Program-made: the position numbers and the translations under genes
The notes under the pieces: model-generated
What the model was told of the DNA's origin: nothing
The model's input: only the letters and a program-made list of their open reading frames with translations
Database searches by the model: none
Shown: piece after piece, positions 43,699 to 51,938 of the stretch
How the letters are laid out: every line of letters starts with the position of its first letter
How positions within the stretch are numbered: position 1 is the first letter of the stretch
NCBI RefSeq assembly: GCF_000341345.1
Contig: NC_020302.1
Span: 2,026,075 to 2,090,074 of the forward strand
Source: Corynebacterium halotolerans YIM 70093 = DSM 44683
GTDB lineage: Bacteria; Actinomycetota; Actinomycetes; Mycobacteriales; Mycobacteriaceae
Direction: 5' to 3'
Length of the DNA: 64,000 nt

Positions 43699-45792
43699 TT
43701 ACTGTGCCTGGAGGATCAGCTGACCCTCCATGGGCGGGGACGGCGGGATATTGTCTCGGTTGAGCAGCCAGGAGGCTATCTCGCGGAAGATCGGTCCCGC
43801 GGACTGGCCTCCCGCACCGCCGTCCATGACGCCGCGCTCCGGCTCGTCGACCATGACGGCGACGACGAAGCGGGGATCGTCGGCGGGGGCGATGCCGGCG
43901 AAGGTGATCCAGTACTGGCTGTTCGAGTAGGCGCCGGTCTCCGGATCGACCTTCTGCGCGGTGCCGGTCTTGCCGGAGGTCTGGTAACCCTCGACGCCGC
44001 CGTTGGGGGCGGTTCCGGACTGCACGCCGTTCGGGTCGACCTGCATGGTGGCGCGGAACATGTCGACGGTCGCGCGGGCGGCCTCCGGGCTGACCACCTG
44101 GGTGTGCTCCGGCTCGGCCTCCTCCCGCACGCTGCCGTCCGGGCCGGTGACCTCCTCGATGATGCGTGGTTCGATGCGCTCGCCCTCGTTCGCCAGGGCC
44201 TGGTAGACGCTGGCCATCTGCAGGGTGGTCCAGCTCATGCCCTGTCCGATCGGCAGGTTGGCGAAGGTGCCGCCCGACCACTGCTCCAACGGCGGCAGGA
44301 GACCGGAGGACTCGTTGGGCAGCTCGATGCCGGTGGTCTGCCCGATGCCGAAGCGCTCCAGGTACTCGGCGAACTTCTCCTCGCCGAGTCGCTCGGCGAG
44401 CATGAGTGTGCCGACGTTCGAGGACTTACCGAACACGCCGGTGGTGGTGTACGGGACGACGCCGTGTTCCCAGGCGTCGCGGACGGTCACCCCGGCCATG
44501 TCGATCGAACCGGGGACCTGGAGCACCTCGTCGGGGCTGGTCACCCCTTCGTTGAGTGCGGCGGCGGCGGTGATGATCTTGGCCACCGAACCCGGTTCGT
44601 AGGGGTGCGAGATGGGCCGGTTCTCGAAGTCCTTGCCGCGCTCGAGCTGGGCGGTGATGTCCCCGTTGGGATCGATCGTGTCGGTGTTGGCCATGGCGAG
44701 CACCTCAGCGGTCTGGGTGTCGAGGACGACGGCCTCGGCGGACTTGGCGCCCGAGTTGGCCTTGGCCTGCTCCAGCAGCTGCTGGACGAAGGTCTGCAGG
44801 TCGAGATCCAGGGTCAGCTGGACGTCCGCGCCGTCGACCGCGGGGACGACGTCGCGCAGGGTGCCCGGGATGACCTGGCCGGTGGTGGACACGTCCTCCG
44901 TGGAGCGGCCGTTGATGCCCGAGAGCACGGAGTCGCCGGCGGCCTCGAGGCCGAACTGGCCCTGCCCGTCCATGGACACCTTGCCGATGACGTTCTCGGC
45001 GATCGCGCCGTTGGGGTACTGGCGGATGTCCTGGTGGTCGGCGGCCACGCCGTGGAACTCAGCGGCGATCTCGGCGGCGACGTCCGGATCCACGTTGCGC
45101 ACCAGCACCTCGTAGTGGGTGTCGGCGTGCAGCTTGTCGAGGATCTCCTCGGAGTCGACCTCGTCGGTGGTCGCGCCGGAGTCCTCGATCATGCGCGGAA
45201 TCTCGTCCGCCATGGTCTCGAGCACCTCCTCGACGCGCTCGTCGAGGGCGGTGTTGATCTCCGTCTCGCTCATGCCCTCCTGCTCACCGTCGATGCGCAT
45301 CTGCAGGTCCTGCTGCTCGCGCAGCTCCTCGCGCAGCACGACCGGCGAGACGGTCAGGCTGCGGGCCTGCATGGTGTAGGCCAGCTGGTTGCCCTCCCGG
45401 TCAGTGATCTCGCCGCGGCGGGCGGGCTCGACGTAGATGCGGGCGCGCTGCTCCTGGGCCTGGGCTGCCAGCTCCGGGCCCCACACGATCTGCACCCAGG
45501 CCAGCCGACCGGCCAGCACGAGGGCGATCACCACGAAGAAGGTGATGATCAGCCGCAGGCGGCGCGTCATGACCGCGCGCTGCGGAGGCCGCTGCCGGGT
45601 GGGCCGGTAACTGGCCCCCTGCGGCTGTGGCTGGGGTTGCGGGCGCGGCCGGCCGGTGCGGGCGTCGGCGCGCTGCTGCCGTCGGCTGGAGGTGCGCTCG
45701 GTTCTCAGGCGGGGATCGCCGGACGACGAACGGCGGGACGGGTTTCCCCGTCCCGCTCCACGTCCTCCGCCCCGGGCATCCGGTGGTGTCAC
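43699..45792 (-). CDS. ftsI: Septal transpeptidase FtsI/PBP3
   Basis: 697 residues. Basic disordered cytoplasmic N-terminus (about 1-75), one transmembrane helix (LRLIITFFVVIALVLAGRLAWV), pedestal/dimerisation region, and a transpeptidase domain with YEPGSVAKI (SxxK), GKSSNVG (SxN) and SGKTGTAQK (KTG). It cross-links septal peptidoglycan with FtsW and is a beta-lactam target. The GTG overlaps the ftsL stop by 4 nt. No PASTA domain at the C-terminus. Confidence 0.95.
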   Translation of the reverse strand: MTPPDARGGGRGAGRGNPSRRSSSGDPRLRTERTSSRRQQRADARTGRPRPQPQPQPQGASYRPTRQRPPQRAVMTRRLRLIITFFVVIALVLAGRLAWVQIVWGPELAAQAQEQRARIYVEPARRGEITDREGNQLAYTMQARSLTVSPVVLREELREQQDLQMRIDGEQEGMSETEINTALDERVEEVLETMADEIPRMIEDSGATTDEVDSEEILDKLHADTHYEVLVRNVDPDVAAEIAAEFHGVAADHQDIRQYPNGAIAENVIGKVSMDGQGQFGLEAAGDSVLSGINGRSTEDVSTTGQVIPGTLRDVVPAVDGADVQLTLDLDLQTFVQQLLEQAKANSGAKSAEAVVLDTQTAEVLAMANTDTIDPNGDITAQLERGKDFENRPISHPYEPGSVAKIITAAAALNEGVTSPDEVLQVPGSIDMAGVTVRDAWEHGVVPYTTTGVFGKSSNVGTLMLAERLGEEKFAEYLERFGIGQTTGIELPNESSGLLPPLEQWSGGTFANLPIGQGMSWTTLQMASVYQALANEGERIEPRIIEEVTGPDGSVREEAEPEHTQVVSPEAARATVDMFRATMQVDPNGVQSGTAPNGGVEGYQTSGKTGTAQKVDPETGAYSNSQYWITFAGIAPADDPRFVVAVMVDEPERGVMDGGAGGQSAGPIFREIASWLLNRDNIPPSPPMEGQLILQAQ

Positions 45793-46688
45793 TGCCCGGT
45801 CTCACCTGCCTGCTGCTCGGACTGCGGGTCGGCCTGCTGCTCGGACTGCTGCTGAGCCTCCGGCGGGGCGGCCGGGACGTTGGGGGCGTACGGGGCCAGC
45901 GCCGGTGCGGGCGCCTGGGCCGGGGGCGCGGCACCCTCCGGTGCCGGGAGGCGGTGGCCCTCCGGGACGGCCTCGAGATTGTCCGTCAGCTCACTGGTCG
46001 CGTCCGGATCACTGGAGGCCTGGCCCGGGCGGATCGGCTGACCGTTGAGGTCGACCAGGGGGCGGGTGGCCGGGTCGGCCGGCCGCTCCTCGACGATCTC
46101 GCCGCCCTCGCGCACCTCGAGGATGCCGGGCTGGGCCGGCAGGGCCATGCCCATCTCGGTGGCGCGGCGGGCGATCTCCGCGGAGGAGCGGATGTTCTCC
46201 AGGTCGCGGTTGAGCGTCTCGAGCTGGTTCGACAGCTGCTGGTCCTGGGAGACGAGCTGCTGGATCTGGAAGGTCTGCTGGGTGGAGACACCCGAGAGCC
46301 ACATCGCGATGGCCACGCCGGAGACCAGCAGGCCGATGGCGGCCGTGCCGAGCTTGGCCAGCAGGGTGGTCCGCCGGGTGGTGGCCACCCGCCGGCCGCG
46401 GACGGAGACGACCTGCCTGGAACCCAGGCGACGCTGGTAGGGACGCTTCTTCGGGGTCTGCGGCTGGTGGAGAATCCGCGTGCGGGTGCGGGTCCCGCCC
46501 TGCTCGCGGGTCGACAGCTCCTCCCGGGCCCGGGTGCGCGCGCCGGCACGGTCCGGGGCCCCCGGCTCGAGCACGGCGGTGGAGCCGGGGCCGGCGCCAG
46601 TGGTGAAGTCGCGGCTGACACCCATGGTGCGCTGTCCCTTCCGGTCGGGGTTCGGTCTGGCGGTGGTGCGGGTGGTCGGGGTGGTCAC
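45789..46688 (-). CDS. ftsL: FtsL-like septal protein with long cytoplasmic and outer extensions
   Basis: 299 residues, far longer than the usual 100-120 residue FtsL. Residues 1-105 are basic and disordered, a transmembrane helix lies at about 112-132 ([21 protein letters not shown]), a coiled coil follows ([21 protein letters not shown]), and the tail is Pro/Ala/Gln/Glu-rich (about 225-299). Position between rsmH and ftsI and topology identify it; sequence similarity is limited, as usual for FtsL. GTG start, 4-nt overlap with the rsmH stop. Confidence 0.85.
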   Translation of the reverse strand: MTTPTTRTTARPNPDRKGQRTMGVSRDFTTGAGPGSTAVLEPGAPDRAGARTRAREELSTREQGGTRTRTRILHQPQTPKKRPYQRRLGSRQVVSVRGRRVATTRRTTLLAKLGTAAIGLLVSGVAIAMWLSGVSTQQTFQIQQLVSQDQQLSNQLETLNRDLENIRSSAEIARRATEMGMALPAQPGILEVREGGEIVEERPADPATRPLVDLNGQPIRPGQASSDPDATSELTDNLEAVPEGHRLPAPEGAAPPAQAPAPALAPYAPNVPAAPPEAQQQSEQQADPQSEQQAGETGQ

Positions 46689-47725
46689 AGTGGTGCCTCC
46701 TCGGGATCAGGCAGCTTCTCGATCGCGCGGACCCGCACCGGGGCGGCACGGGGGTTGTCGGCGATCTCGGCCTCGGTGGCCTTCTCCGCGCCGCGGGTGA
46801 CGGTGGCGAAGCGGGGGGCGGTGCCGGGCAGGTCGACCGGCAGGCCGGGCGGGGTCTTCGACGCGGTCATCCCGGCGAAGGCCTGTTTGACGATCCGGTC
46901 CTCGAGGGACTGGTAGCTCATGAACACGGCCCGACCGCCGACCGCCAGCGCGTCCGCGATGACGGGGAGGACGCGCTCGAGGGCGTCGAGCTCGCCGTTG
47001 ACCTCGATGCGCAGGGCCTGGAAGGTGCGCTTGGCGGGGTGGCCGCCGGTGCGGCGGGTGGCGGCGGGGATGGTGGCGTAGAGCAGTTCGACCAGCCGCG
47101 CGGAGGTGGTGAAGGGTTCCTTCTCCCGCTCGCGGAGCACGGCCGAGGCGATCTTGCCGGCGAAGCGCTCGTCGCCGTAGGTCTTGAGGATGCGCGCCAG
47201 CTCGCCGTGACCGTAGGTGTTGAGCACATCGGCGGCCGTGATGCCACGGGTCGGATCCATCCGCATGTCGAGCGGGGCGTCGGTGCGGTAGGCGAAGCCG
47301 CGGTCCACCTGGTCGAGCTGCATGGAGGACACCCCGAGGTCGAACAGGGCGCCGGCCACCCCGTGGGTGCGGGCGAGCTCGAAGATCTCCCCCTCGCCGT
47401 CTGCGATGGCCTCACCGATACCGTCGAAGCGGGTCTGCACGCCGGTGAACCGGCCACCGAAGCGGGCCAGCCGCTGCGTGGCATCGGCCAGGGCGGCGGG
47501 ATCGCGGTCGACGCCGATGACGCGGGCGTGCGGGAAGGTCGCCAGGAAGTGCTCGGTGTGTCCGCCGGCCCCCAGCGTCGCGTCCACGATGACGGCCTTG
47601 TCCCCCAGCCGGTCGACGCCCGGGGCGAGCAGCTCTGCCATCCGGTCACGCAGGACGGGCACGTGGCCGTGGTTGGCCCCGATGTCGTAGCTCATGCCGG
47701 TGTCGGTTCCGGTCCTGTCGGTCAC
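46685..47725 (-). CDS. rsmH: 16S rRNA m4C1402 methyltransferase RsmH (MraW)
   Basis: 346 residues. [14 protein letters not shown] at the N-terminus, SAM-binding [17 protein letters not shown] (about 45-61), [16 protein letters not shown], and [20 protein letters not shown] with [16 protein letters not shown]. Methylates N4 of C1402 in 16S rRNA. A GTG at 47725 is used; ATG at codon 12 ([10 protein letters not shown]) is an alternative. 189 bases separate it from mraZ. Confidence 0.94.
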   Translation of the reverse strand: MTDRTGTDTGMSYDIGANHGHVPVLRDRMAELLAPGVDRLGDKAVIVDATLGAGGHTEHFLATFPHARVIGVDRDPAALADATQRLARFGGRFTGVQTRFDGIGEAIADGEGEIFELARTHGVAGALFDLGVSSMQLDQVDRGFAYRTDAPLDMRMDPTRGITAADVLNTYGHGELARILKTYGDERFAGKIASAVLREREKEPFTTSARLVELLYATIPAATRRTGGHPAKRTFQALRIEVNGELDALERVLPVIADALAVGGRAVFMSYQSLEDRIVKQAFAGMTASKTPPGLPVDLPGTAPRFATVTRGAEKATEAEIADNPRAAPVRVRAIEKLPDPEEAPL

Positions 47726-47914
47726 GGCTGCCCGTCCCCCTCTCCTGCCTGGGTCCCAGCTGCCCGTCCGACCCGGATGAGCGGGGTGCGTATAGGGCCC
47801 TGCCCGATGTGTTCATCTGATGTCGGGGAAGTACACCAGAGCATCACCTCGGGCAGAGTCCGTACACGCGCTCCGCCTGACCCGTCGTTCCCCGGACCCT
47901 GCGGCCCGGGAAGG
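47726..47914 (-). other. Intergenic region between mraZ and rsmH
   Basis: 189 bases, unusually long for this otherwise tight junction. It holds an 8-bp inverted repeat (CTGCCCGA 47800-47807 / TCGGGCAG 47849-47856) and a minus-strand TATACG (-10 candidate, about 47790). It may carry an internal promoter or attenuator for the rest of the cluster. No ORF is supported. Confidence 0.4.
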
Positions 47915-48349
47915 TCAGAGCAGTCCGCTGAGGACGTCGTCTGCGTCGGCTGCCGAGTAGGCGGCCTCCGTTTCCTTTTGATAAGCGGCCCAGGCTTCTG
48001 CATCCCAGATCTCGAGGAAGTCCACCGAACCGATGACCACGCACTCCTTGGTCAGGCCCGCGTACTGACGGTGGGCGGCCGACAGGGTGATGCGCCCGTG
48101 CCCGTCGGGTCGCTGTTCATCCGCACTGGCTGCCAGATTTCGGATGAAGGCACGAGCCTCCGGGTTGGTGCGGGACACGGCCGCCGCTTTACGCGCACGG
48201 GCCGCGAACTCCTCCCGGGGATAGACCGCGAGACTGTGGTCCTGCCCCTTCGTGACCATCAACCCGCCGGCGAGCTCCTCACGGAACTTCGCCGGCAGTG
48301 TCAACCGTCCTTTGTCATCGAGCTTCGGAGTGTAGGTACCGAGAAACAT
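47915..48349 (-). CDS. mraZ: MraZ, transcription factor of the dcw cluster
   Basis: 144 residues, two AbrB-like (SpoVT) repeats: [21 protein letters not shown] and [20 protein letters not shown], each with a DxKGR/DGHGR turn. MraZ binds short G-rich direct repeats upstream of its own gene and is a repressor in several bacteria. ATG at 48349, first gene of the cluster, with the repeat array about 100 bp upstream. Confidence 0.96.
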   Translation of the reverse strand: MFLGTYTPKLDDKGRLTLPAKFREELAGGLMVTKGQDHSLAVYPREEFAARARKAAAVSRTNPEARAFIRNLAASADEQRPDGHGRITLSAAHRQYAGLTKECVVIGSVDFLEIWDAEAWAAYQKETEAAYSAADADDVLSGLL

Positions 48350-48448
48350 CCCGGAACCACCTTCCTCAACTCAATGTCTCCGGCTCAATTTTTTTCCTCG
48401 CCATGGTTCAGATCGGTCCCGCAGGTCCGGCCCTCTCCACCGCTGCGG

Positions 48449-48473
48449 CCCACATTACCCCACTTTGCCCCAC
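48449..48473 (-). promoter_or_regulatory. MraZ operator: three GTGGG boxes at 10-bp spacing
   Basis: On the minus strand GTGGG-N5-GTGGG-N5-GTGGG, each box one helical turn apart, which is the layout of MraZ binding sites (TGGG repeats in E. coli). A TAATGT -10 candidate (48452-48457) overlaps the last box, so binding should affect initiation. About 100 bp upstream of mraZ. Confidence 0.75.
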
Positions 48474-48732
48474 CATCACTACCGAGCATGGCCCGTATGC
48501 GCGGCGATTCCCGTGTCGTTGCAGGTCACTGCGGTGCAGATCGGTGGGGCGTCCGCCCGTGGCGGCGTGGAAAATACCCGAAAAATCGCCTCTCAAACCA
48601 CTCCAGTAACATCAGCCCCAATTGTCACGGACTTCTCTTCGTACCGTTTCCTTGTCGGTTTCAGCCAATACGCTGGGAAAACACTGAGAATCGCCGCGCG
48701 GGGCAACTCGGGCGGCCGAGACCCCCTCCCGC

Positions 48733-48770
48733 GTGGGGAGAAGTGGGGAACGACGGTGGGTGGAAGTGGG
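48733..48770 (+). promoter_or_regulatory. Second GTGGG array, opposite orientation
   Basis: GTGGG at 48733, 48743, 48756 and 48766 on the plus strand: two pairs with 10-bp period, separated by 13 bp. Same box and period as the mraZ-proximal array but inverted and about 260 bp away. Confidence 0.5.
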
Positions 48771-48793
48771 CGGCTCGGCGCACCCACGACGAA

Positions 48794-48822
48794 GCCCCGG
48801 CATGCGGGGCGCATGCCGGGGC
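48794..48822 (-). terminator. Terminator hairpin of the DUF3040 gene
   Basis: GCCCCGGCATGC pairs perfectly (12 bp) with GCATGCCGGGGC across a 5-nt loop, 34 nt beyond the stop at 48856; only TT-C-G follows, so no full U-tract. Confidence 0.7.
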
Positions 48823-48855
48823 CGGGTGCCGCAGATCAGTTGATGCGGCGGGGAG

Positions 48856-49257
48856 CTAACGCCCCTCGAAACGGCGACGGAAGTTCTCCTCCATCTTGTT
48901 GCCGATGGAGGACGAGTTTCCGCCTCCACCCTTGGGCTGACGGCCACCAGAGGAGGAACCGCGGGACGGGGACGAACCGCCACCCCGGAGCATCCACACG
49001 CCGGCGCCGAACATGACGAGGAAGCCCGCGATGCTCAGCGCCACGAACCAGAGGCTCTGCTGGGCCAGCGCGACGCCGCCGATGAGCATGACGAGACCGA
49101 TGACAGCCAGGGCGATTCCCCGGAGGGTGAAACCGGCGGTGCCGGAACCCCCGAAACCGTTGTCGCCCGCCACGGAAGCCCCGAACTTAGGGTCGTCAGC
49201 GAGGAGAGACTGCTCGATCTCCCGGAGCGCTCGCTGCTCCTGCTCTGAAAGCGACAC
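48856..49257 (-). CDS. DUF3040 membrane protein
   Basis: 133 residues. N-terminal LSEQEQRALREIEQSLLADDPKF is the DUF3040 signature. Two transmembrane helices follow (GIALAVIGLVMLIGGVALA and LWFVALSIAGFLVMFGAGVW), then a Gly/Ser-rich cytoplasmic tail ending in basic residues (ENFRRRFEGR). Function unknown; the gene is conserved upstream of mraZ in Actinobacteria. ATG start. Confidence 0.88.
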   Translation of the reverse strand: MSLSEQEQRALREIEQSLLADDPKFGASVAGDNGFGGSGTAGFTLRGIALAVIGLVMLIGGVALAQQSLWFVALSIAGFLVMFGAGVWMLRGGGSSPSRGSSSGGRQPKGGGGNSSSIGNKMEENFRRRFEGR

Positions 49258-49368
49258 TGTTCCTCCCGGATCTGGATGGGCGCTTTTCTCTGTACATAGA
49301 GTTAACGCCCAGACTATCGGGAATGTTCCCGCGAATGCCAGCCGCCCCGGGAACCCCCTTTTCCCACC

Positions 49369-49812
49369 TTAGGCGGCGGCCGTGGTCCAGCCCGCCTCCA
49401 GCTCCACCTCCGCCAGAAACTCCTCGGCCATGGCCATGATGCGGTTGACGATCACGTGGTCCACATCGGGCTCCAACCCGGAGGCGACCCGGGAGCGCAG
49501 CCGGGAGTACTGCTCAAACTCCGCGGCCCGGCGCTCACCGCTCTCATCGACCAGGCGCAGCTGCTCCCAGGCGCCGGAGGGGCGACGCCGCCGCCTGGAC
49601 ACCGCCGAGCCCGAGATGCGCGCGCCCGCCGAGCGCAGCGCCGCCTGGTAGGCGGTCTCCAGGGCGAGCTCCCACTCCCCCGCCTCGCGGTGCCTGCGGG
49701 ACTGGCCGAGCAGGGCCCGGGCCTTGAGGATGAAGTCCGCACGTCTGGTGCCGCGGTCGACCGCCGTGCCGGCTCCCACGAACCTCGTCGTCGCCGAGAT
49801 GATCTTTGCCAT
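49369..49812 (-). CDS. SAV_6107 family HEPN-domain protein
   Basis: 147 residues, all-helical. FILKARALLGQSRRHREAGEWELALETAYQAALRSAGARIS fits the HEPN-like SAV_6107 family conserved beside the dcw cluster in Actinobacteria. I do not see the Rx4-6H motif of RNase HEPN toxins, so catalysis is doubtful. ATG after AAAGGAG. Strong upstream promoter at 49922-49950. No partner nucleotidyltransferase adjacent. Confidence 0.8.
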   Translation of the reverse strand: MAKIISATTRFVGAGTAVDRGTRRADFILKARALLGQSRRHREAGEWELALETAYQAALRSAGARISGSAVSRRRRRPSGAWEQLRLVDESGERRAAEFEQYSRLRSRVASGLEPDVDHVIVNRIMAMAEEFLAEVELEAGWTTAAA

Positions 49813-49921
49813 CGGACTTTCTCCTTTCCATGCCCTGCTTCCCGTGTCCTGCGTCTGCCAGCGGAACCTCTTCCGCCGTGCTGGTGCCCACCGTAGAACC
49901 CCAGGAGGACATCACACCCCA

Positions 49922-49950
49922 ATCATAGAACGTCCATTCGAACTGATCAA
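49922..49950 (-). promoter_or_regulatory. Consensus-like promoter of the HEPN gene
   Basis: Minus strand TTGATC (49945-49950), a 17-nt spacer, and TATGAT (49922-49927). The spacer contains TTCGAA. About 110 nt upstream of the start codon. It is among the best -35/-10 matches in the window. Confidence 0.7.
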
Positions 49951-50093
49951 TGGTCTCCCGCAACTTTCTCCAGGTCTTTTCCCTCGGTTGTTCGACGGAA
50001 GATAGCCACGGCTCCCCGCCCGCCCGGGATCCGTCCGCCGGAAACTCGGACCAACCCTCACACTCCGGGGCCGGTTCATGATTCGATGGTGGT

Positions 50094-50684
50094 GTGACTG
50101 TGGAGATTCGTCGGCTGTCGGGACCTGAGTTCGCTGTGCTCGCCCCTCAGCTCGTGGACATATACATCGAGGCGATGGACTACGACCCCTCGATCCGGGA
50201 GAGCCGTATCAACGTGTGGCGGCGGGAGATCTCCCAGCCCGGCTTCACCGCGCTGTGCGCGCTCCACCACGAGGAGGTCGTCGGCCTGGCCTACGGCTAC
50301 CTCGGCTCCCCGGACCATTGGTGGGACCAGCAGATCCGCCGTGGCTTCCGCGACACCGGCGGCCCGGACGTGGAGCACCTGGAGCTGCTGCGCGACTACT
50401 TCGAGATCGCCGAGATCCACGTCCGCCCCGGGCTCCAGGGCCACGGCATCGGGCGCCACCTGCTCGTGGAACTGCTGCGGCACGCCCCCGCCTCCCACGC
50501 CATGCTGTCGACCCCGGAGGTGCCGGACGAGGCCAACAACGCCTTCGGCCTGTACCGCTCCATGGGATTCCGGGACGTGATGCGCCACTTCCACTTCAAC
50601 GGCGACCGCCGCTCCTTCGCCATCCTCGAGGTCCCCCTCCCCCTGCCGGAAGCGACGGAGAAACTGTCCTCCCCCGGTTCCTGA
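50094..50684 (+). CDS. GNAT-family N-acetyltransferase
   Basis: 196 residues. The acetyl-CoA loop is HVRPGLQGHGIGRHLLVELL (Q/RxxGxG/A), with later STPEVPDEANNAFGLYRSMGFRDVMRHFHFNGD, the FYxxxGF-like end of the fold. Substrate not predictable. GTG start at 50094, or GTG at 50100. A CATGAT -10 candidate lies 11 nt before. Opposite to the dcw-side genes; begins a plus-strand run. Confidence 0.85.
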   Translation: MTVEIRRLSGPEFAVLAPQLVDIYIEAMDYDPSIRESRINVWRREISQPGFTALCALHHEEVVGLAYGYLGSPDHWWDQQIRRGFRDTGGPDVEHLELLRDYFEIAEIHVRPGLQGHGIGRHLLVELLRHAPASHAMLSTPEVPDEANNAFGLYRSMGFRDVMRHFHFNGDRRSFAILEVPLPLPEATEKLSSPGS

Positions 50685-50788
50685 CCTCCACCCGCCCTGG
50701 AGCGCGGGCCTGCGCTGCAGCTGGGTATCGTGGGAGCGGAACCGGGGCCGGGGCGCCCCACCGACGAACGCAGCGGAGAATTGAAACA

Positions 50789-51889
50789 GTGACGAGCACA
50801 GACCCCAGGACCCTCACTCTCGAGCGGGTTCCCGGCGCCGCCCGGGACGCACTCTCCGAGTTCTTCGACGCACGGCGCGGCCAGATCGCCGGCATCGGTG
50901 CCCCGGTCACCGACGCCGTGGCGCACCTGGAGTCCTTCGTGCTGGGCGGCGGCAAGCGTATCCGCCCGCTCTACGCCTGGGCCGGCTTCGTCGGCGCCGG
51001 CGGCTTCGACCGCACCGGGGAGGAGCCGGCGGCCGTGCTGAAGGCCGCCGCCTCACTGGAGTTCATCCAGGCCTGCGCGCTGGTCCACGACGACATCATC
51101 GACTCCTCCGACACCCGCCGCGGCAACCCGACGGTCCACCGCGCCGTCGAGAAGCGGCACGCGGACAACGGCTGGCTCGGCGACGCCGCGCACTTCGGCG
51201 AGTCCGTGGCCATCCTCGTCGGCGACCTCGCCCTGGTGTGGGCCGAGGACATGCTGCAGGACTCGGGTCTGTCCGTGGACGCGCTGCGGCGCGCCCGCGA
51301 GCCGTGGCGCGCGATGCGCACCGAGGTCATCGGCGGGCAGCTGCTCGACATCTCCCTGGAGGCCGCCGCGGATGAACGGGTCGAGCTGGCCGAATCGGTC
51401 AACCGCTTCAAGACCGCCGCCTACACCATCGAACGCCCGCTCCACCTGGGCGCGGCGCTCGCGGGTGCCGACGACGCCCTGATCGAAGCCTTCCGCGGCT
51501 ACGGCCGTGACATCGGCATGGCCTTCCAGCTGCGCGACGACCAGCTCGGTGTCTACGGCGACCCGGCGGTGACCGGCAAACCCGCCGGCGATGACCTGCG
51601 CGAGGGAAAGCGCACCGTCCTGCTCGCCCTGGCACTGCGGCGTGCCGACGAGCGCGACCCGGCCGCCGCCGCGGAACTGCGCCGTGGGGTGGGTGCCACC
51701 GGTGACCCGGCCACGCTCGCCCGACTGGCGGAGATCATCCGTTCCACGGGCGCGGTCGAGGAGGTCGAGGAGCGCATCAGCGCGCTAACGACCTCCGGCC
51801 TTGCCCACCTGGACGCCGCCGGCACCGCCCCGGAGGTCACCGAGACGCTGCGCGCGCTGGCCGTGCGCGTCACCGAACGCCGCATGTGA
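50789..51889 (+). CDS. Polyprenyl (geranylgeranyl-type) diphosphate synthase
   Basis: 366 residues. First Asp-rich motif VHDDIIDSS (DDxxD, about 97-105) after GGGKRIRPLYAWAG; second motif FQLRDDQLGVYGDPAVTGKPAGDDLREGKRT. It builds all-trans prenyl diphosphates; product length depends on residues near FARM and cannot be stated. Adjacent to mptA as in C. glutamicum (idsB-mptA order), which suggests a decaprenyl/lipid carrier supply for mannosyl transfer. GTG start, GCGGAG about 8 nt upstream. Confidence 0.9.
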   Translation: MTSTDPRTLTLERVPGAARDALSEFFDARRGQIAGIGAPVTDAVAHLESFVLGGGKRIRPLYAWAGFVGAGGFDRTGEEPAAVLKAAASLEFIQACALVHDDIIDSSDTRRGNPTVHRAVEKRHADNGWLGDAAHFGESVAILVGDLALVWAEDMLQDSGLSVDALRRAREPWRAMRTEVIGGQLLDISLEAAADERVELAESVNRFKTAAYTIERPLHLGAALAGADDALIEAFRGYGRDIGMAFQLRDDQLGVYGDPAVTGKPAGDDLREGKRTVLLALALRRADERDPAAAAELRRGVGATGDPATLARLAEIIRSTGAVEEVEERISALTTSGLAHLDAAGTAPEVTETLRALAVRVTERRM

Positions 51890-51938
51890 CTCTCCCCCGC
51901 CGCCCCCTCCCCAGCCCGAGACCCCGAGGTTTTCCGCC

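Larger units (their letters stand above)
48350..48855. other. Intergenic region upstream of mraZ
   Basis: 506 bases without a supported gene. It holds the mraZ leader (a purine-rich GAGGAAAAAAATTGAG stretch near 48380-48395), two GTGGG arrays and the DUF3040 terminator. The AT-rich middle (about 48570-48700) probably contains further promoters that I cannot fix. Confidence 0.6.

Noticed and set aside
49369..49812. HEPN toxin of a HEPN/MNT toxin-antitoxin pair
   Set aside because: No adjacent nucleotidyltransferase and no visible Rx4-6H motif; the nucleotidyltransferase pseudogene is 38 kb away and of the ANT type.
49926..49941. LexA-like box at the HEPN promoter
   Set aside because: TCGAATGGACGTTCTA matches only about 10 of the 14 defined positions of the C. 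glutamicum SOS box, and the HEPN gene has no known SOS role.
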